Assembly: GCA_041392765.1 (NCBI GenBank)
Contig: JAWKLL010000006.1
Coordinates: 62,001-126,000, forward strand
Direction of reading: 5' to 3'
DNA: 64,000 bases
DNA from: Lewinella sp041392765
GTDB lineage: Bacteria; Bacteroidota; Bacteroidia; Chitinophagales; Saprospiraceae
Each line of letters begins with the position of its first letter. Within the stretch, counting starts at the first letter, position 1. Of the stretch, positions 24,989-33,747 are shown one piece after another. The notes under the pieces were generated by a model. That model did not search any database and was not told where the DNA came from. It saw nothing but the letters and a program-made list of their open reading frames with translations. Position numbers and translations under genes: made by a program.

Positions 24989-25792
24989 TCAAGCCCGCTG
25001 TCTGGCACTTGCGCTGAACATAAGGTATAACCCCGCCAAAACAAACGGGATGCTCAACAACTGCCCTGTGTTCAAGGCATTGCCGAATGCAGTTTCTATG
25101 CCTCCTTGGCTTTCTTTGAAAAACTCATTGATGATGCGGCTACCAAACGCCAATACAAAAAATAGCCCCGAAATATACCCGAGTTGATGACGCTTGCTGG
25201 TGTACCAATAGACATAGTACAAAATACCAAATGAAATGAAGTAAGTAAACGCTTCGTATAACTGTGCCGGATGGCGGGGAACATCGTCGATACGAGTAAA
25301 GATAAACGCCCAGTCCGCATCGGAAGGCTTGCCGAGTATTTCAGAATTCATCAGGTTGCCTAATCGGATCAAACCGCCACCTAAGGCACCTGGCACTACT
25401 ACTTTATCTAAAATCCAGAACATTGGTTTTTTAGAAACCTTACGGGAAAAAATCCAAAGCCCGAGCAAAATCCCAACGACACCGCCATGACTTGCCAGCC
25501 CACCTTCCCATATCTTGGGTATGTCCGACAAGTGCTGGCTGTAGTAATGCCAATCGTAAAAAAACACGTGCCCTAGTCTAGCGCCCAACACCGTGCCAAC
25601 AACCATGTACATAAAAACCTTGTCCAACCATTCCTCCGGTGCCTGCTCTTCCTTGAACATACGCCGCACGATGAATAACCCCAGTAAGAAGGCCGATGCA
25701 AACAATAAACCATACCACCGCAAGGAAAAGGCACCGATCGTGGTGATTTCAGGCGATACATTCCATTCAATGGCTAACAACAATGGCTCCAT
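24989..25792 (-). CDS. lgt: Prolipoprotein diacylglyceryl transferase
   Basis: Adds the diacylglyceryl group to the lipobox cysteine of prolipoproteins, the first step of lipoprotein maturation in the inner membrane. The 267-residue protein has seven predicted helices, the GGLASHGGVVG segment with the essential His, and the signature region GGLIRLGNLMNSEILGKPSD (usually GRIGNFxNxEx.G). It starts at ATG 25792. The many lipoproteins in this window are its expected substrates. Confidence 0.93.
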   Translation of the reverse strand: MEPLLLAIEWNVSPEITTIGAFSLRWYGLLFASAFLLGLFIVRRMFKEEQAPEEWLDKVFMYMVVGTVLGARLGHVFFYDWHYYSQHLSDIPKIWEGGLASHGGVVGILLGLWIFSRKVSKKPMFWILDKVVVPGALGGGLIRLGNLMNSEILGKPSDADWAFIFTRIDDVPRHPAQLYEAFTYFISFGILYYVYWYTSKRHQLGYISGLFFVLAFGSRIINEFFKESQGGIETAFGNALNTGQLLSIPFVLAGLYLMFSASARQRA

Positions 25793-25874
25793 GTTTTAGA
25801 AAATTGGTTGGCCGTAAAGGTCGAAAAAAATGACCGACTCGCTGTTTTTTTTTAGCAAAAAAAGCAAATGAGTC

Positions 25875-26651
25875 TCAGTGCAGGCGGGTAGCACTACCTG
25901 TTTGCAGGCTGTCGATATTGCCAATCCATACCTGTTCTACCCCATTTTGGATAGCTTCAAAGGCATTGTCTAACTTGGGCAGCATCCCACTATGGATAGC
26001 TCCTTCTTGTTTCAATTGTTGGTAATATACCCTATCCATATCGGCAATCACACTGTCGTCTCGGCTCACATCTAAAAGTACGCCAGGTTTCTCAAAACAA
26101 TAGTGAAGTTGGACGCGATGAGTAGCAGCCATCCCTCTTGCAATAGAGGCTGCTATGGTGTCGGCATTGGTATTCAGCAACTGCCCGTTTTTATCATGGG
26201 TAATAGCACAACAAACGGGCCGCATTCCTGCCTCCAACAAGATCGCGAACCCTTCCGCATTGACCACATCCACATCGCCGGCAAAACCGTAATCGATATC
26301 GCCGCCCCTCCGCTTGTGAGCTTGTATCAGATTGGCATCAGCCCCGCTGACCCCTATGGCATTACAGCCGATCGCTTGTAATTGAGCCACCAATGTTTTG
26401 TTGATCAATCCGGCATAAACCATTGTCACAATTTCCAAAGTTGCCGCATCCGTGATACGCCTTCCGTTCACCATTTGTGCAGGAATACCCAGCACTTCCA
26501 ACAACTCAGTGGCGCGTTTCCCGCCGCCGTGCACCAAGATGGCCGCTCCGGTGTATGTCTTGAACAACGCTAATGCCTGCCGTAATAAATCTGCATCAGC
26601 CAGTACATTGCCGCCAATCTTCAGGATGGTGAGGTGTGGTTGGGTTGTCAT
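25875..26651 (-). CDS. argB: Acetylglutamate kinase family
   Basis: Phosphorylates N-acetyl-L-glutamate (or N-succinyl-glutamate in some Bacteroidota) in arginine synthesis. The 258-residue protein has the amino-acid kinase fold: KIGGNVLAD at the N-terminus, AILVHGGGKRATELLE, VNGRRITD, CNAIGVSGADANL and LLNTNADTIAASIA. No other arg gene is adjacent, whereas many Bacteroidota keep argB in an arg operon, so it stands alone here. Start ATG 26651. Confidence 0.92.
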   Translation of the reverse strand: MTTQPHLTILKIGGNVLADADLLRQALALFKTYTGAAILVHGGGKRATELLEVLGIPAQMVNGRRITDAATLEIVTMVYAGLINKTLVAQLQAIGCNAIGVSGADANLIQAHKRRGGDIDYGFAGDVDVVNAEGFAILLEAGMRPVCCAITHDKNGQLLNTNADTIAASIARGMAATHRVQLHYCFEKPGVLLDVSRDDSVIADMDRVYYQQLKQEGAIHSGMLPKLDNAFEAIQNGVEQVWIGNIDSLQTGSATRLH

Positions 26652-26835
26652 GTTGTAAAATGAATGGTTGGCACAAAAATAAAAGTAAAAATTGGCTATC
26701 GGGCTTTAAGAATCAGTAACATCGCAGCAACCAGCCAAAGCTATCCCCCCTCACAGATCGTAGAAAAAAAGGAATAGAAGTTTGGTACTTCTCAGCATAT
26801 TACTATTTTTACGGCAGCAATCAGATTATTGCACT

Positions 26836-28296
26836 ATGGAAACTGACCCGTATTCGTATCGTCGCCGGCTGCTTGGGCTTGTATTTACCCTTCTGCTAAC
26901 GCCCTTTTTCAGCACTGCCGGCTCCTTTGATGTAAGAATGGAAACTGCCGTGGACTACATAGTAGAAATGGCGGATGAAGAAGTAAAAGAGCGGCTGCTG
27001 CTGCTGGATCAATCCTTGCTGGAACATCGATTTGATGCCAGCGTTCGCAACTTGATCGCCTACCATCTCCGCTATCCACGCCAAACAGCCACCAATATAG
27101 GGCGCGCCATCGCTTACTTCCCCATTTTTGAACAGGAATTGGAAGCAGCCGGGTTACCCGCCACGCTTAAATATCTTCCCATTGTGGAATCGGCGCTGCG
27201 TCCTCGTGCGCTTTCGCGTGTAGGTGCGGAGGGGCTATGGCAGTTCATGCCGGAAACGGCACCTGAATATGGGCTGCGCATCGACGATTGGGTGGACGAG
27301 CGTTTAGATGCCGTAAAAGCAACCCAAGCTGCCATCCGCTACTTACAAGATGCCTACGATTATTTAGGAGATTGGTCGCTGGCTATTGCGGCCTATAACG
27401 CGGGAAAAGGAGGTGTTGCGCGAGCCAAACGCCGCAGTGGTCGCAACAATTTTTGGGGTGTACAGAAGTTTCTACCTCGCGAAACCAAAAACTATGTACC
27501 TGCACTGATTGCCGCTATCTACCTCACCGAGTTCTACGCTGAACACGATATTGAACCTTTATTCCCATCCTTGGACGAGCAATTAGTAGCGCCTATTTTG
27601 GTAGAAGCCCCCTTGAGTTTTTATCGCATTGCGCAAATAACGGGGTTATCCATCGATTACATCCAGCGTTGGAATCCAGGATATAAAAAAGGCTACTTAC
27701 CCGCCTACGAAGGCGGCCACTACCTTTTGTTACCCCAGCGGGTACTACCTGCTTTACAAACCTATCTGGCACAGTATGGAAAGGAATCGGAGGAGCCCCT
27801 TTTGCCGTGGTCTAAAGTAAGAGAGTTGCCGGCCTATACCCCTCAAGATGATGCCCACTATGCTCGATATTCCACTTTTGCTATAGCTGGCGATTCCTTG
27901 GCGGGCATCGCAGAAACCTTGCGGATTCCCGCCTCTCAGTTGGCAATATGGAATCAAATTTCGCCTTTGGATACCTTACAGGATGGCGCAGAAATCGCCT
28001 ATTTCCGTCCAACGGTTTACACGGAGTTGCCCCAACGCACCTACCAAGTAGCTCAATGGGCAGCCCCAACGATGGCTCTTGAAGCTATTGGCAGGCCGCA
28101 ACGAGAAGAAACCGCAGTATGCGTGCCGCATTTCATCCATATCCGCCCGGTTATTTCGCTTACGCAGCGAGCAAAACCCTCGGAAATAGCCGCGTGGTTT
28201 CCATCCGTAGCAACAGATGATATCCTCACACTGAACAGCCTAAGCGAGGACAAACCCTTAGCGGCAGGTAGCATCATCTATCTTCCGAAAGAATAA
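26836..28296 (+). CDS. mltD: Membrane-bound lytic transglycosylase (MltD-like) with LysM domains
   Basis: Cuts the glycan strand of peptidoglycan to form 1,6-anhydro-muramic ends. The 486-residue protein has a signal peptide (to about residue 30), an SLT domain (about 85-235) with the catalytic Glu in LPIVESALRPRALSRVGAEG and the motif GLWQFMPETAPEYGL, then AIAAYNAGKGGV. After it come LysM-like units: about 255-300, about 340-390 (FAIAGDSLAGIAETLRIP) and a C-terminal one. ATG 26836 is used because the signal peptide starts there. It is followed by a terminator. Confidence 0.92.
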   Translation: METDPYSYRRRLLGLVFTLLLTPFFSTAGSFDVRMETAVDYIVEMADEEVKERLLLLDQSLLEHRFDASVRNLIAYHLRYPRQTATNIGRAIAYFPIFEQELEAAGLPATLKYLPIVESALRPRALSRVGAEGLWQFMPETAPEYGLRIDDWVDERLDAVKATQAAIRYLQDAYDYLGDWSLAIAAYNAGKGGVARAKRRSGRNNFWGVQKFLPRETKNYVPALIAAIYLTEFYAEHDIEPLFPSLDEQLVAPILVEAPLSFYRIAQITGLSIDYIQRWNPGYKKGYLPAYEGGHYLLLPQRVLPALQTYLAQYGKESEEPLLPWSKVRELPAYTPQDDAHYARYSTFAIAGDSLAGIAETLRIPASQLAIWNQISPLDTLQDGAEIAYFRPTVYTELPQRTYQVAQWAAPTMALEAIGRPQREETAVCVPHFIHIRPVISLTQRAKPSEIAAWFPSVATDDILTLNSLSEDKPLAAGSIIYLPKE

Positions 28297-28390
28297 GATT
28301 TCAAAAAAAATCATCGTTTTACGACAATAGCACAGCCTATATGTCCGTTCTTTTACCTACAAACCATTGAGAGAGTAGTTTGAATCATCA

Positions 28391-28434
28391 GCGGCAGGGC
28401 ATACCAACGTGTATGTACCTGCTGCCTTTTTTTT
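28391..28434 (+). terminator. Rho-independent terminator after mltD
   Basis: GCGGCAGG with CATAC on the left arm pairs with GTATG and CCTGCTGCC on the right, followed by TTTTTTTT. Confidence 0.75.
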
Positions 28435-28464
28435 GGTACAAACAGGTCTTTTTAAGAAAATACC

Positions 28465-28472
28465 TATCTTTA
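28465..28472 (+). promoter_or_regulatory. -7-like box before the DUF937 gene
   Basis: TATCTTTA differs from TAnnTTTG only at the last base and lies 63 bases before the ATG. A partial element end (GTATGTCTAAA, 28506) lies between. Confidence 0.3.
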
Positions 28473-28534
28473 GGCTGACTTTTTTAAGAATACCTCGTCT
28501 AAGGGTATGTCTAAACAAAAAACAATAATTTACA

Positions 28535-29152
28535 ATGGATTTAACCAGCCTCATTCAAAGCCAACTATCAGATGGTCTGATTGATCAACTTTCACAACAA
28601 TTAGGGGGTGTTGATAAGGAAAAAACTGTTGCAGCCAGCACAGGTATTCTTTCAACTCTTTTAGGTGCTATGGCGCGGAATGCATCAACGCCACAAGGTG
28701 CATCTGCGTTGAACAATGCACTAGATAGAGATCACGACGGTAGTATCCTCAACGATGTCATCGGTATGGTAACTGGGCAGTCTTCAGCCCCCAACCCTCG
28801 CGCTACTAATGGTTCTGGAATATTGGAACACATCCTCGGTTCTCGCCAGAGTGGTGCAGTGGATATGATCAGCAAAATGAGCGGTCTGGAAGCAGGCAAA
28901 ACTGGCGACCTGATGGCGATGTTGGCACCTATGGTAATGGGTATGTTGGGCAAGGCCAAGCGCGAGAACAACTTAGATGCCAGCGGCATTTCCGATGTTT
29001 TGGGTGGTTTTGCCAAGCAGCAGCAAGGCAGCAATCCCGCCATGAGTTTGATCACCGGTTTCCTTGACGCAGACGGCGACGGTAGCATCATGGACGATGT
29101 AGCGGGTATGCTCGGAAAGAGCTTACTGGGAGGCTTGTTTAAACGCAAATAA
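28535..29152 (+). CDS. DUF937 domain protein
   Basis: A 205-residue cytoplasmic protein of the DUF937 (YidB-like) group. The N-terminal 75 residues are helical (SLIQSQLSDGLIDQLSQQLG, AASTGILSTLLGAMARN). Two acidic loops DRDHDGSILNDVIGM and DADGDGSIMDDVAGM have a dockerin/EF-hand-like D-x-D-G pattern, and may be a duplicated unit. Function unknown. It is a single gene ending at a strong terminator. Confidence 0.85.
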   Translation: MDLTSLIQSQLSDGLIDQLSQQLGGVDKEKTVAASTGILSTLLGAMARNASTPQGASALNNALDRDHDGSILNDVIGMVTGQSSAPNPRATNGSGILEHILGSRQSGAVDMISKMSGLEAGKTGDLMAMLAPMVMGMLGKAKRENNLDASGISDVLGGFAKQQQGSNPAMSLITGFLDADGDGSIMDDVAGMLGKSLLGGLFKRK

Positions 29153-29169
29153 ACAACGCTTTTCAAAAA

Positions 29170-29208
29170 CAAAAACCCCGGGTAACTTCATGTTATCTGG
29201 GGTTTTTG
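29170..29208. terminator. Bidirectional terminator
   Basis: CAAAAACCCC (29170-29179) pairs with GGGGTTTTTG (29199-29208); the inner arms GGGTAAC/GTTATCT pair in part. It separates the convergent DUF937 and sorbosone-type genes. Confidence 0.88.
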
Positions 29209-29231
29209 TTTTTCCTAAATAGGAAACTTTT

Positions 29232-30416
29232 TCACCTACCATTAAATGCCAACCTATAAATACAATCGGCAAAATCATCGGAAATTAACAGCGAGCCGTC
29301 AGGCATCCATTCCATATCAACGGGACGCCCCCATACTTCATCCGTTGTCTTATCCAACCACCCCGTGATAAAGGGTTTGTATGCAATAGATTGGTTATTT
29401 TCATCCAACACTACTTGCATAATGCGATAACCGGATTTCTCGGTGCGATTCCAACTTCCATGCTCCGCAATGAGTAAACGGCGATCCAATGCCTTGGGAA
29501 AATGAGAACTGGTGACAAATTCCACGCCCAAAGGTGCTACGTGCGGCCCCAAATTCTGCACAGGTGCTGTGTATTGCGAACAATCAGCCTGCGCCCCAAA
29601 TTCAGGATCTCGCAAGTCCCCCTGATGGCAGTAGGGATAACCGAAGTGCATGCCGTCCTTGGGCGCGTAATTCAACTCACAAGCAGGAATATCATCGCCC
29701 ATCATATCGCGGCCATTATCGGTAAACCAAAGCTCCTTACTATCTGGATGCCAAGTAAACCCTACGGTATTCCTGATCCCATGCTGGACAACTTCCATGC
29801 CTGTCCCATCTGGGTTCATCCGCGTAAGAGCAGCATACACCTCCTCCTCTGGGTCACAAATATTACAAGGAGCACCTACGGGTACATATAATTTTCCATC
29901 CGGCCCAAAGGCGATATACTTCCACCCATGATGCCGCTCTGTGGGGTATTGATCGAAGATGATTTCGCCATCCCCGGGGTTATCCAGGTGATTGGCAATA
30001 TCCCTGAATACGCGAATTTGGTTTACTTCCGCTACGAAAAGGTCGCCGTCCCGAAAGGCTACACCATTGGGCATATTTAGGTCGGTAGCCAGCGTCCAAA
30101 CACGATCCGCTTTGTAGTCGCCGTCGGTATCGCGCAAAGCATAGACAGCCCCCTGTCCTCTGGTGCCTACATATAACGTACCATCAGGTGCCAGCGACAT
30201 AGACCGGGCATTGGTGAGGCTATCAGCAAAAATGGAGATAGAGAATCCTTCTGGCAAATCCAATGTTCCCAATGGCAAGGCTACCCTTTGCGTAAGTGTG
30301 TCTTTGTCCTGCCAATCAGCCTGCGCGTGTTGCTCATCCGCCTTGGAAGCGTTATCACAAGAAGAAAAACTAACAATTGCGCAGCAAGCAATTCCGAATA
30401 TCCACTTTGTTTCCAT
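29232..30416 (-). CDS. Lipoprotein, sorbosone dehydrogenase-like beta-propeller
   Basis: A 394-residue lipoprotein (lipobox FSSC). The rest is a six-bladed propeller of the glucose/sorbosone dehydrogenase type: LPEGFSISIFADSL, MSLAPDGTLYVGTRGQGAVY, MPNGVAFRDGDLFVAEVNQI, RHHGWKYIAFGPDGKLYVP and GRPVDMEWMPDGSLLISDDF. Some members use PQQ to oxidise sugars, others have no proven activity. A CNICDPEEE stretch suggests a disulfide near the active face. It lies seven bases downstream of the Skp-like gene on the same strand and is probably in its operon. Confidence 0.85.
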   Translation of the reverse strand: METKWIFGIACCAIVSFSSCDNASKADEQHAQADWQDKDTLTQRVALPLGTLDLPEGFSISIFADSLTNARSMSLAPDGTLYVGTRGQGAVYALRDTDGDYKADRVWTLATDLNMPNGVAFRDGDLFVAEVNQIRVFRDIANHLDNPGDGEIIFDQYPTERHHGWKYIAFGPDGKLYVPVGAPCNICDPEEEVYAALTRMNPDGTGMEVVQHGIRNTVGFTWHPDSKELWFTDNGRDMMGDDIPACELNYAPKDGMHFGYPYCHQGDLRDPEFGAQADCSQYTAPVQNLGPHVAPLGVEFVTSSHFPKALDRRLLIAEHGSWNRTEKSGYRIMQVVLDENNQSIAYKPFITGWLDKTTDEVWGRPVDMEWMPDGSLLISDDFADCIYRLAFNGR

Positions 30417-30423
30417 AATAACC

Positions 30424-30933
30424 CTATTGAATACCCAACTTTTCTTTCACCTTAGGCATCAAATCCTCGGTTTCTTCGGCATACATAATGGCGTTGAAGA
30501 TACTGGTATCAAACACCATAACATAGCCATTTTCACGCGCCACCGTTTCAATGGTTTCTTGGGCTTTATCGATGATAGGCTTCAACAGTTCGTTGCGTTT
30601 AGCCTCAATAGTAGCCATAATCTCCTCCTCGTAGGCAACGATTTCCTCTTGGCGTTTCCTCAAACTGGCTTCTTGATTTTGCTGATCGCGGGGAGGAAGG
30701 TCGCCAGCTTGTACTGCCTTTACAAAAGCAACATAGTCTTTTTCAAAGGATGCAGCCATTGCCTCGCCCTTAGCTACCATCGTCTTCTGTAAAGCCGCCA
30801 GCGTGTCATTGGCCGCTTTTGACTCTGGCATGATACTCAACAAGTTACCAAAATTCAAATGCCCATAACGCTGTGCAGATAACGAAAGCACACTAACTGC
30901 CAACAGGGCCAAAAGAAGCGTTAATTTTCTCAT
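30424..30933 (-). CDS. OmpH/Skp family periplasmic chaperone
   Basis: Holds unfolded outer-membrane proteins in the periplasm on the way to the Bam complex. The 169-residue protein has a signal peptide (cleavage after LSLSAQ), then RYGHLNFGNLLSIMPE, typical of Bacteroidota OmpH, a long coiled-coil arm (about 45-130, EASLRKRQEEIVAYEEEIMA) and a final beta strand GYVMVFDTS. ATG 30933 is preferred over an upstream TTG. It precedes the sorbosone-dehydrogenase-like gene by seven bases. Confidence 0.9.
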   Translation of the reverse strand: MRKLTLLLALLAVSVLSLSAQRYGHLNFGNLLSIMPESKAANDTLAALQKTMVAKGEAMAASFEKDYVAFVKAVQAGDLPPRDQQNQEASLRKRQEEIVAYEEEIMATIEAKRNELLKPIIDKAQETIETVARENGYVMVFDTSIFNAIMYAEETEDLMPKVKEKLGIQ

Positions 30934-31011
30934 TTTTACAAACAAATTTCAATGTTGCGGATGCAACGTTTTTAATAAAATCAGACAAAGATAAGGAAAT
31001 ACCTTTGATGG

Positions 31012-32328
31012 TTACGCTGGCCCTGTTGCAAACTCAATCAGGTAGGCTTTCAAAGGAATGCTTTTTTCAGTTCTAAAATTGTTTGATATCAAAATTTGAT
31101 ATTGCTTATTCGGTTCCAATGTCACAGGAATTGTCCAAGAAAGGTTATCTTCTGACCAAAACCTTCCGTTTATCGTACCTTTCGGGAAAGCATCCTGACC
31201 CAATGGCCCTAAATCTACTCCCGTGTTCATTCCGTTTAGTGGTTGCGAAAACTGGACGGTTATTTCCTTGATGTGTGGGCTAACATTTTGACTTTTGTTT
31301 TCAAACTGCTTGATACTCGTAACATAGGGGCGGCTCTTTTCAAAATTTTCATAAATCACCTCCAACGGTGCGGAAAAGTAGTTGGACTGACGGACAAACT
31401 CCTCCACTTCCGCTTCATTGGCATAATCTAATTCAATCATAGTTTTGATGGCCGCCATTTTATCGCTGGCTTGGTTGTAGTAATGCTCGCAGATTTCGTA
31501 GCCGACACTATAGCCTAAATCCCGCATACCAAATTCATTGGGACTGTTGCCATGCAACCATTTGTACAAGTTGTTTGGGTAAAACATTTCTTGCTCAAAA
31601 ACGGCCCTGATACGATCCGCATTTGCTTTACCAAATGCAATCTGTGGGTTTGGAGACGAAACGCCAAGGGCCTTTACCGCCACAAATTCTGCAACTCCTT
31701 CATAAATCACCAAGGATAGGATATTGTGTTCTATTGGCGTTTGTTGGGTATGTACATATTCGTGAATATTCAGAAATACGAGGTGTTTTTTAGGGTTGGT
31801 TGCAAAATGGGTAGGTAAATGAGAGAATTCTTCAGGAAACTCACTCGCATCGGTCAAACTGTCCGTCATTGAAATTTCCGCACCAATAAGCACCATACTG
31901 TCCATGGTAGTCCCACCTGTTCGCAAGGCACCGATGGTGAAATAGATTTTCGCAGGTCTTAAATCGGGATACAAGTTTCCCAACTTTTGTATTCCTTCAT
32001 CAAATTCGGTGTTTAATACTTGGGCTTCCAACGTATTCGCTCGGATGGAATTCCAAAACTTAGGGTAGCTGTTGATGGCGTTTAAATATTCCTGTGGCGA
32101 ATAGTTCCGCGCCTGCCTGATGCCTGCCAACCCCGGTGTTCCTTGTTGGAAATACAAACTATCTAGGTACTTCAACTGTAACACGGAATCATGGGTAGCA
32201 GTTATTTTGTCGTAGGCGGCCCAAAAATTGGTAATATCGGTTGTTTCCACATATTCATTCAGGGAGTGGGTACGGTGGCAATTGGTGACAATAGCCGTCG
32301 TAACAAGCAAAAGAAATTGTACACGCAT
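31012..32328 (-). CDS. Lipoprotein, Zn-metallopeptidase-like (DUF2268-type) with C-terminal Ig-like domain
   Basis: A 438-residue lipoprotein (lipobox VTNC). The catalytic core (about 150-260) has HEYVHTQQ, an HExxH zinc motif, followed about 25 residues on by YEGVAEFVA, whose Glu could be the third zinc ligand. This is the gluzincin-like arrangement of DUF2268 predicted peptidases. The last 100 residues (IKEITVQFSQPLNGMNTGV...FATG) look like an SbsA-type Ig domain. Probably acts at the cell surface. Substrate unknown. ATG 32328 is the start; a TTG lies four codons upstream. Confidence 0.8.
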   Translation of the reverse strand: MRVQFLLLVTTAIVTNCHRTHSLNEYVETTDITNFWAAYDKITATHDSVLQLKYLDSLYFQQGTPGLAGIRQARNYSPQEYLNAINSYPKFWNSIRANTLEAQVLNTEFDEGIQKLGNLYPDLRPAKIYFTIGALRTGGTTMDSMVLIGAEISMTDSLTDASEFPEEFSHLPTHFATNPKKHLVFLNIHEYVHTQQTPIEHNILSLVIYEGVAEFVAVKALGVSSPNPQIAFGKANADRIRAVFEQEMFYPNNLYKWLHGNSPNEFGMRDLGYSVGYEICEHYYNQASDKMAAIKTMIELDYANEAEVEEFVRQSNYFSAPLEVIYENFEKSRPYVTSIKQFENKSQNVSPHIKEITVQFSQPLNGMNTGVDLGPLGQDAFPKGTINGRFWSEDNLSWTIPVTLEPNKQYQILISNNFRTEKSIPLKAYLIEFATGPA

Positions 32329-32460
32329 GGGGTAAAACAAATTTTACACCTAACGACGATAGGAAGTCTCCTGTTATGCAAATAGCAAATTTAGAGGGGG
32401 GGGGATATGTAGTGTTTTACGTTAGGTCAGGCACAAGGATGTCGAATAACGAAAGCCCCC

Positions 32461-32619
32461 TCAACCCAAATCCGCTTGTTTGATGATTTCAGGGATAAAA
32501 AGCACGCTTTGCCAATTCAGCAGGTTTTCCGATTCAAAGCCAGCGAATTTTTTCTCGATATCCTTCGTGGAAAACACGGGAGTCGTTCGATATGCCTGAA
32601 TTAGGTCAATAATTTTCAT
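32461..32619 (-). pseudogene. N-terminal fragment, AbiEi-like antitoxin or DNA-binding protein
   Basis: A 52-codon frame begins MKIIDLIQAYRTTPVFSTKD and continues IEKKFAGFESENLLNWQ. This looks like the N-terminal winged helix of AbiEi-type antitoxins (DNA-binding regulators in type IV toxin-antitoxin pairs), which go on 'KKGYIxKLRNGxY'. Here the frame turns into SVLFIPEIIKQADLG and stops. A full antitoxin has about 200 residues, so only an N-terminal quarter is left. The family call is uncertain. Confidence 0.35.
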
Positions 32620-32684
32620 TTCCAAAAATCCTATTTTTTATGGATTTATGGAAACATGGTTAATGAAATTGCATAAACAAGGTG

Positions 32685-32782
32685 ACTTATGGCCAGTTTG
32701 TTTATTACAATTTGGCCGTAAGTGGCAAAAAAAGATAGTTGTGGCCAATTTGCTTGTTACAATTTGGCCATAAGTGGCAAAA
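32685..32782. repeat. Two tandem copies of a hairpin-forming unit (period 52)
   Basis: GGCCAGTTTGTTTATTACAA (32691) and GGCCAATTTGCTTGTTACAA (32743) are each followed by TTTGGCC(G/A)TAAGTGGCAAAA. Each unit can fold on itself (ACTTATGGCCA with TGGCC(G/A)TAAGT). Confidence 0.75.
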
Positions 32783-32854
32783 TATCGTTAAAACGAGTTT
32801 ACACACGGTATCCATCAGCATGCTAAATTGACAAATCCCGCCCAGTATAACATC

Positions 32855-32900
32855 ATAATTCGCTGAAATTGACAATTTTTGTACGATTTCAGCGAATTAT
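32855..32900. promoter_or_regulatory. Large perfect inverted repeat, possible operator
   Basis: ATAATTCGCTGAAAT (32855-32869) and ATTTCAGCGAATTAT (32886-32900) form a 15-bp stem with a 16-base loop. It lies just upstream of the AAA ATPase remnant, so it may once have been its operator or an element end. Confidence 0.55.
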
Positions 32901-32904
32901 AAGA

Positions 32905-33271
32905 TCCTTAGCATCGTGGATATTGAATGAAGCACTCGAAACGGGGCGGGCAGAATTCATTGCCATTTAAGGAAGAAGGCGTATCGGTAAAACTTTTTTG
33001 GTAAAAAATGCCTACGCGGGACACTTGGCATTTTGAATTTACGGGAACACAACGGGCATCGCTAAAAAACCAGCGATTTAAATTTTCTGAAAAAATCAAG
33101 GAGCACTTTGGTGAGCATTGGATTTCGGATACTCCCAACACCTGGTATGAGGCATTCCAAATATTAAAGACGTGCCTTGCCCAAAACCACAATAAGGGAC
33201 GGGAAAAAATGGCTATAACGCTAACACAAAAAAACTTGCAACTCAGGCATCGTTCATTCCTCATCCATTAG
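32905..33271 (+). pseudogene. Remnant of an AAA ATPase (ATPase_2/DUF234 family)
   Basis: From about 32927 a frame reads EALETGRAEFIAI, then a TAA stop, then GRRRIGKTFLVKNAY (Walker A GxxxxGKT), followed by GHLAFEFTGTQRASLKNQ and NTWYEAFQILKTCLAQ up to about 33200. This is the N-terminal third of the archaeal-type AAA ATPases with DUF234 nuclease-like C-termini, where 'EFIAVYGRRRVGKT' is standard. The stop replaces the tyrosine codon before GRRR, and about two thirds of the gene (Walker B and C-terminal domain) is missing. The rest of the frame to 33271 is unrelated. It is a dead fragment. Confidence 0.8.
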
Positions 33272-33583
33272 GCGCAAGCCGTGTTCCCGAATTTGGTGTA
33301 TCAACGGCATGATGTTTCGGCCTTTCTCGGTGAGGGAGTACTCTGTTTTGGGAGGCACTACAGCGAACACCTCTCTATGGATGTAACCGTCTGCTTCCAG
33401 TTCCCGCAATTGGGTGGTGAGCATCTTGTCTGATATGTGGGGTATTTTCTTTAATTCGCTGTAACGCATTGTCTTGTCCTGTAGTCGCCATAATATGGGC
33501 ATTTTCCACACGCCCCCAATCTGCTCCATGATGAGTTGCACAGGGTTGTAATACACTTTTCCTTTATAGATAAAATCAGGCAT
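33254..33583 (-). CDS. HxlR-family transcriptional regulator
   Basis: A winged-helix regulator of 109 residues. The HxlR pattern is clear: VQLIMEQIGGVWKMPILWRL, then MRYSELKKIPHISDKMLTTQLRELEADGYI and FAVVPPKTEYSLTEKGRNIMPLI. The N-terminal cysteine used for redox sensing in some family members is absent, so the signal is different. ATG 33583 is chosen over a TTG two codons upstream. It is divergent from the DJ-1/PfpI gene and probably controls it and itself. Confidence 0.92.
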   Translation of the reverse strand: MPDFIYKGKVYYNPVQLIMEQIGGVWKMPILWRLQDKTMRYSELKKIPHISDKMLTTQLRELEADGYIHREVFAVVPPKTEYSLTEKGRNIMPLIHQIREHGLRLMDEE

Positions 33584-33612
33584 GGCCAATTATTTATTAT
33601 TTTCAACGCAAA

Positions 33613-33635
33613 GTTAATTGATTAACCATTTGGTT
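33613..33635. promoter_or_regulatory. Palindromic candidate operator between HxlR and PfpI genes
   Basis: GTTAATTGATTAAC (12 of 14 symmetric) runs into AACCATTTGGTT, a second imperfect dyad. The position between two divergent genes suits an HxlR site. Confidence 0.45.
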
Positions 33636-33706
33636 ATCAGCATGCTTTCCAAAAAGTTAGTACCACACAAATAAGTCAGTATATTCCGGTAAGCGCATAT
33701 CACCTA

Positions 33707-33714
33707 TATCTTTG
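33707..33714 (+). promoter_or_regulatory. -7 box for the PfpI gene
   Basis: TATCTTTG lies 34 bases before ATG 33748 and matches TAnnTTTG. No good -33 was seen. Confidence 0.45.
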
Positions 33715-33747
33715 CCGTATCATTTTATAACCAACACATTTTCCAAT

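Larger units (their letters stand above)
32620..32904. other. Intergenic stretch rich in repeats, no gene
   Basis: Contains a 52-bp direct repeat (32685-32782) and a 15-bp perfect inverted repeat (32855-32900). No protein is recognised. Confidence 0.6.
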
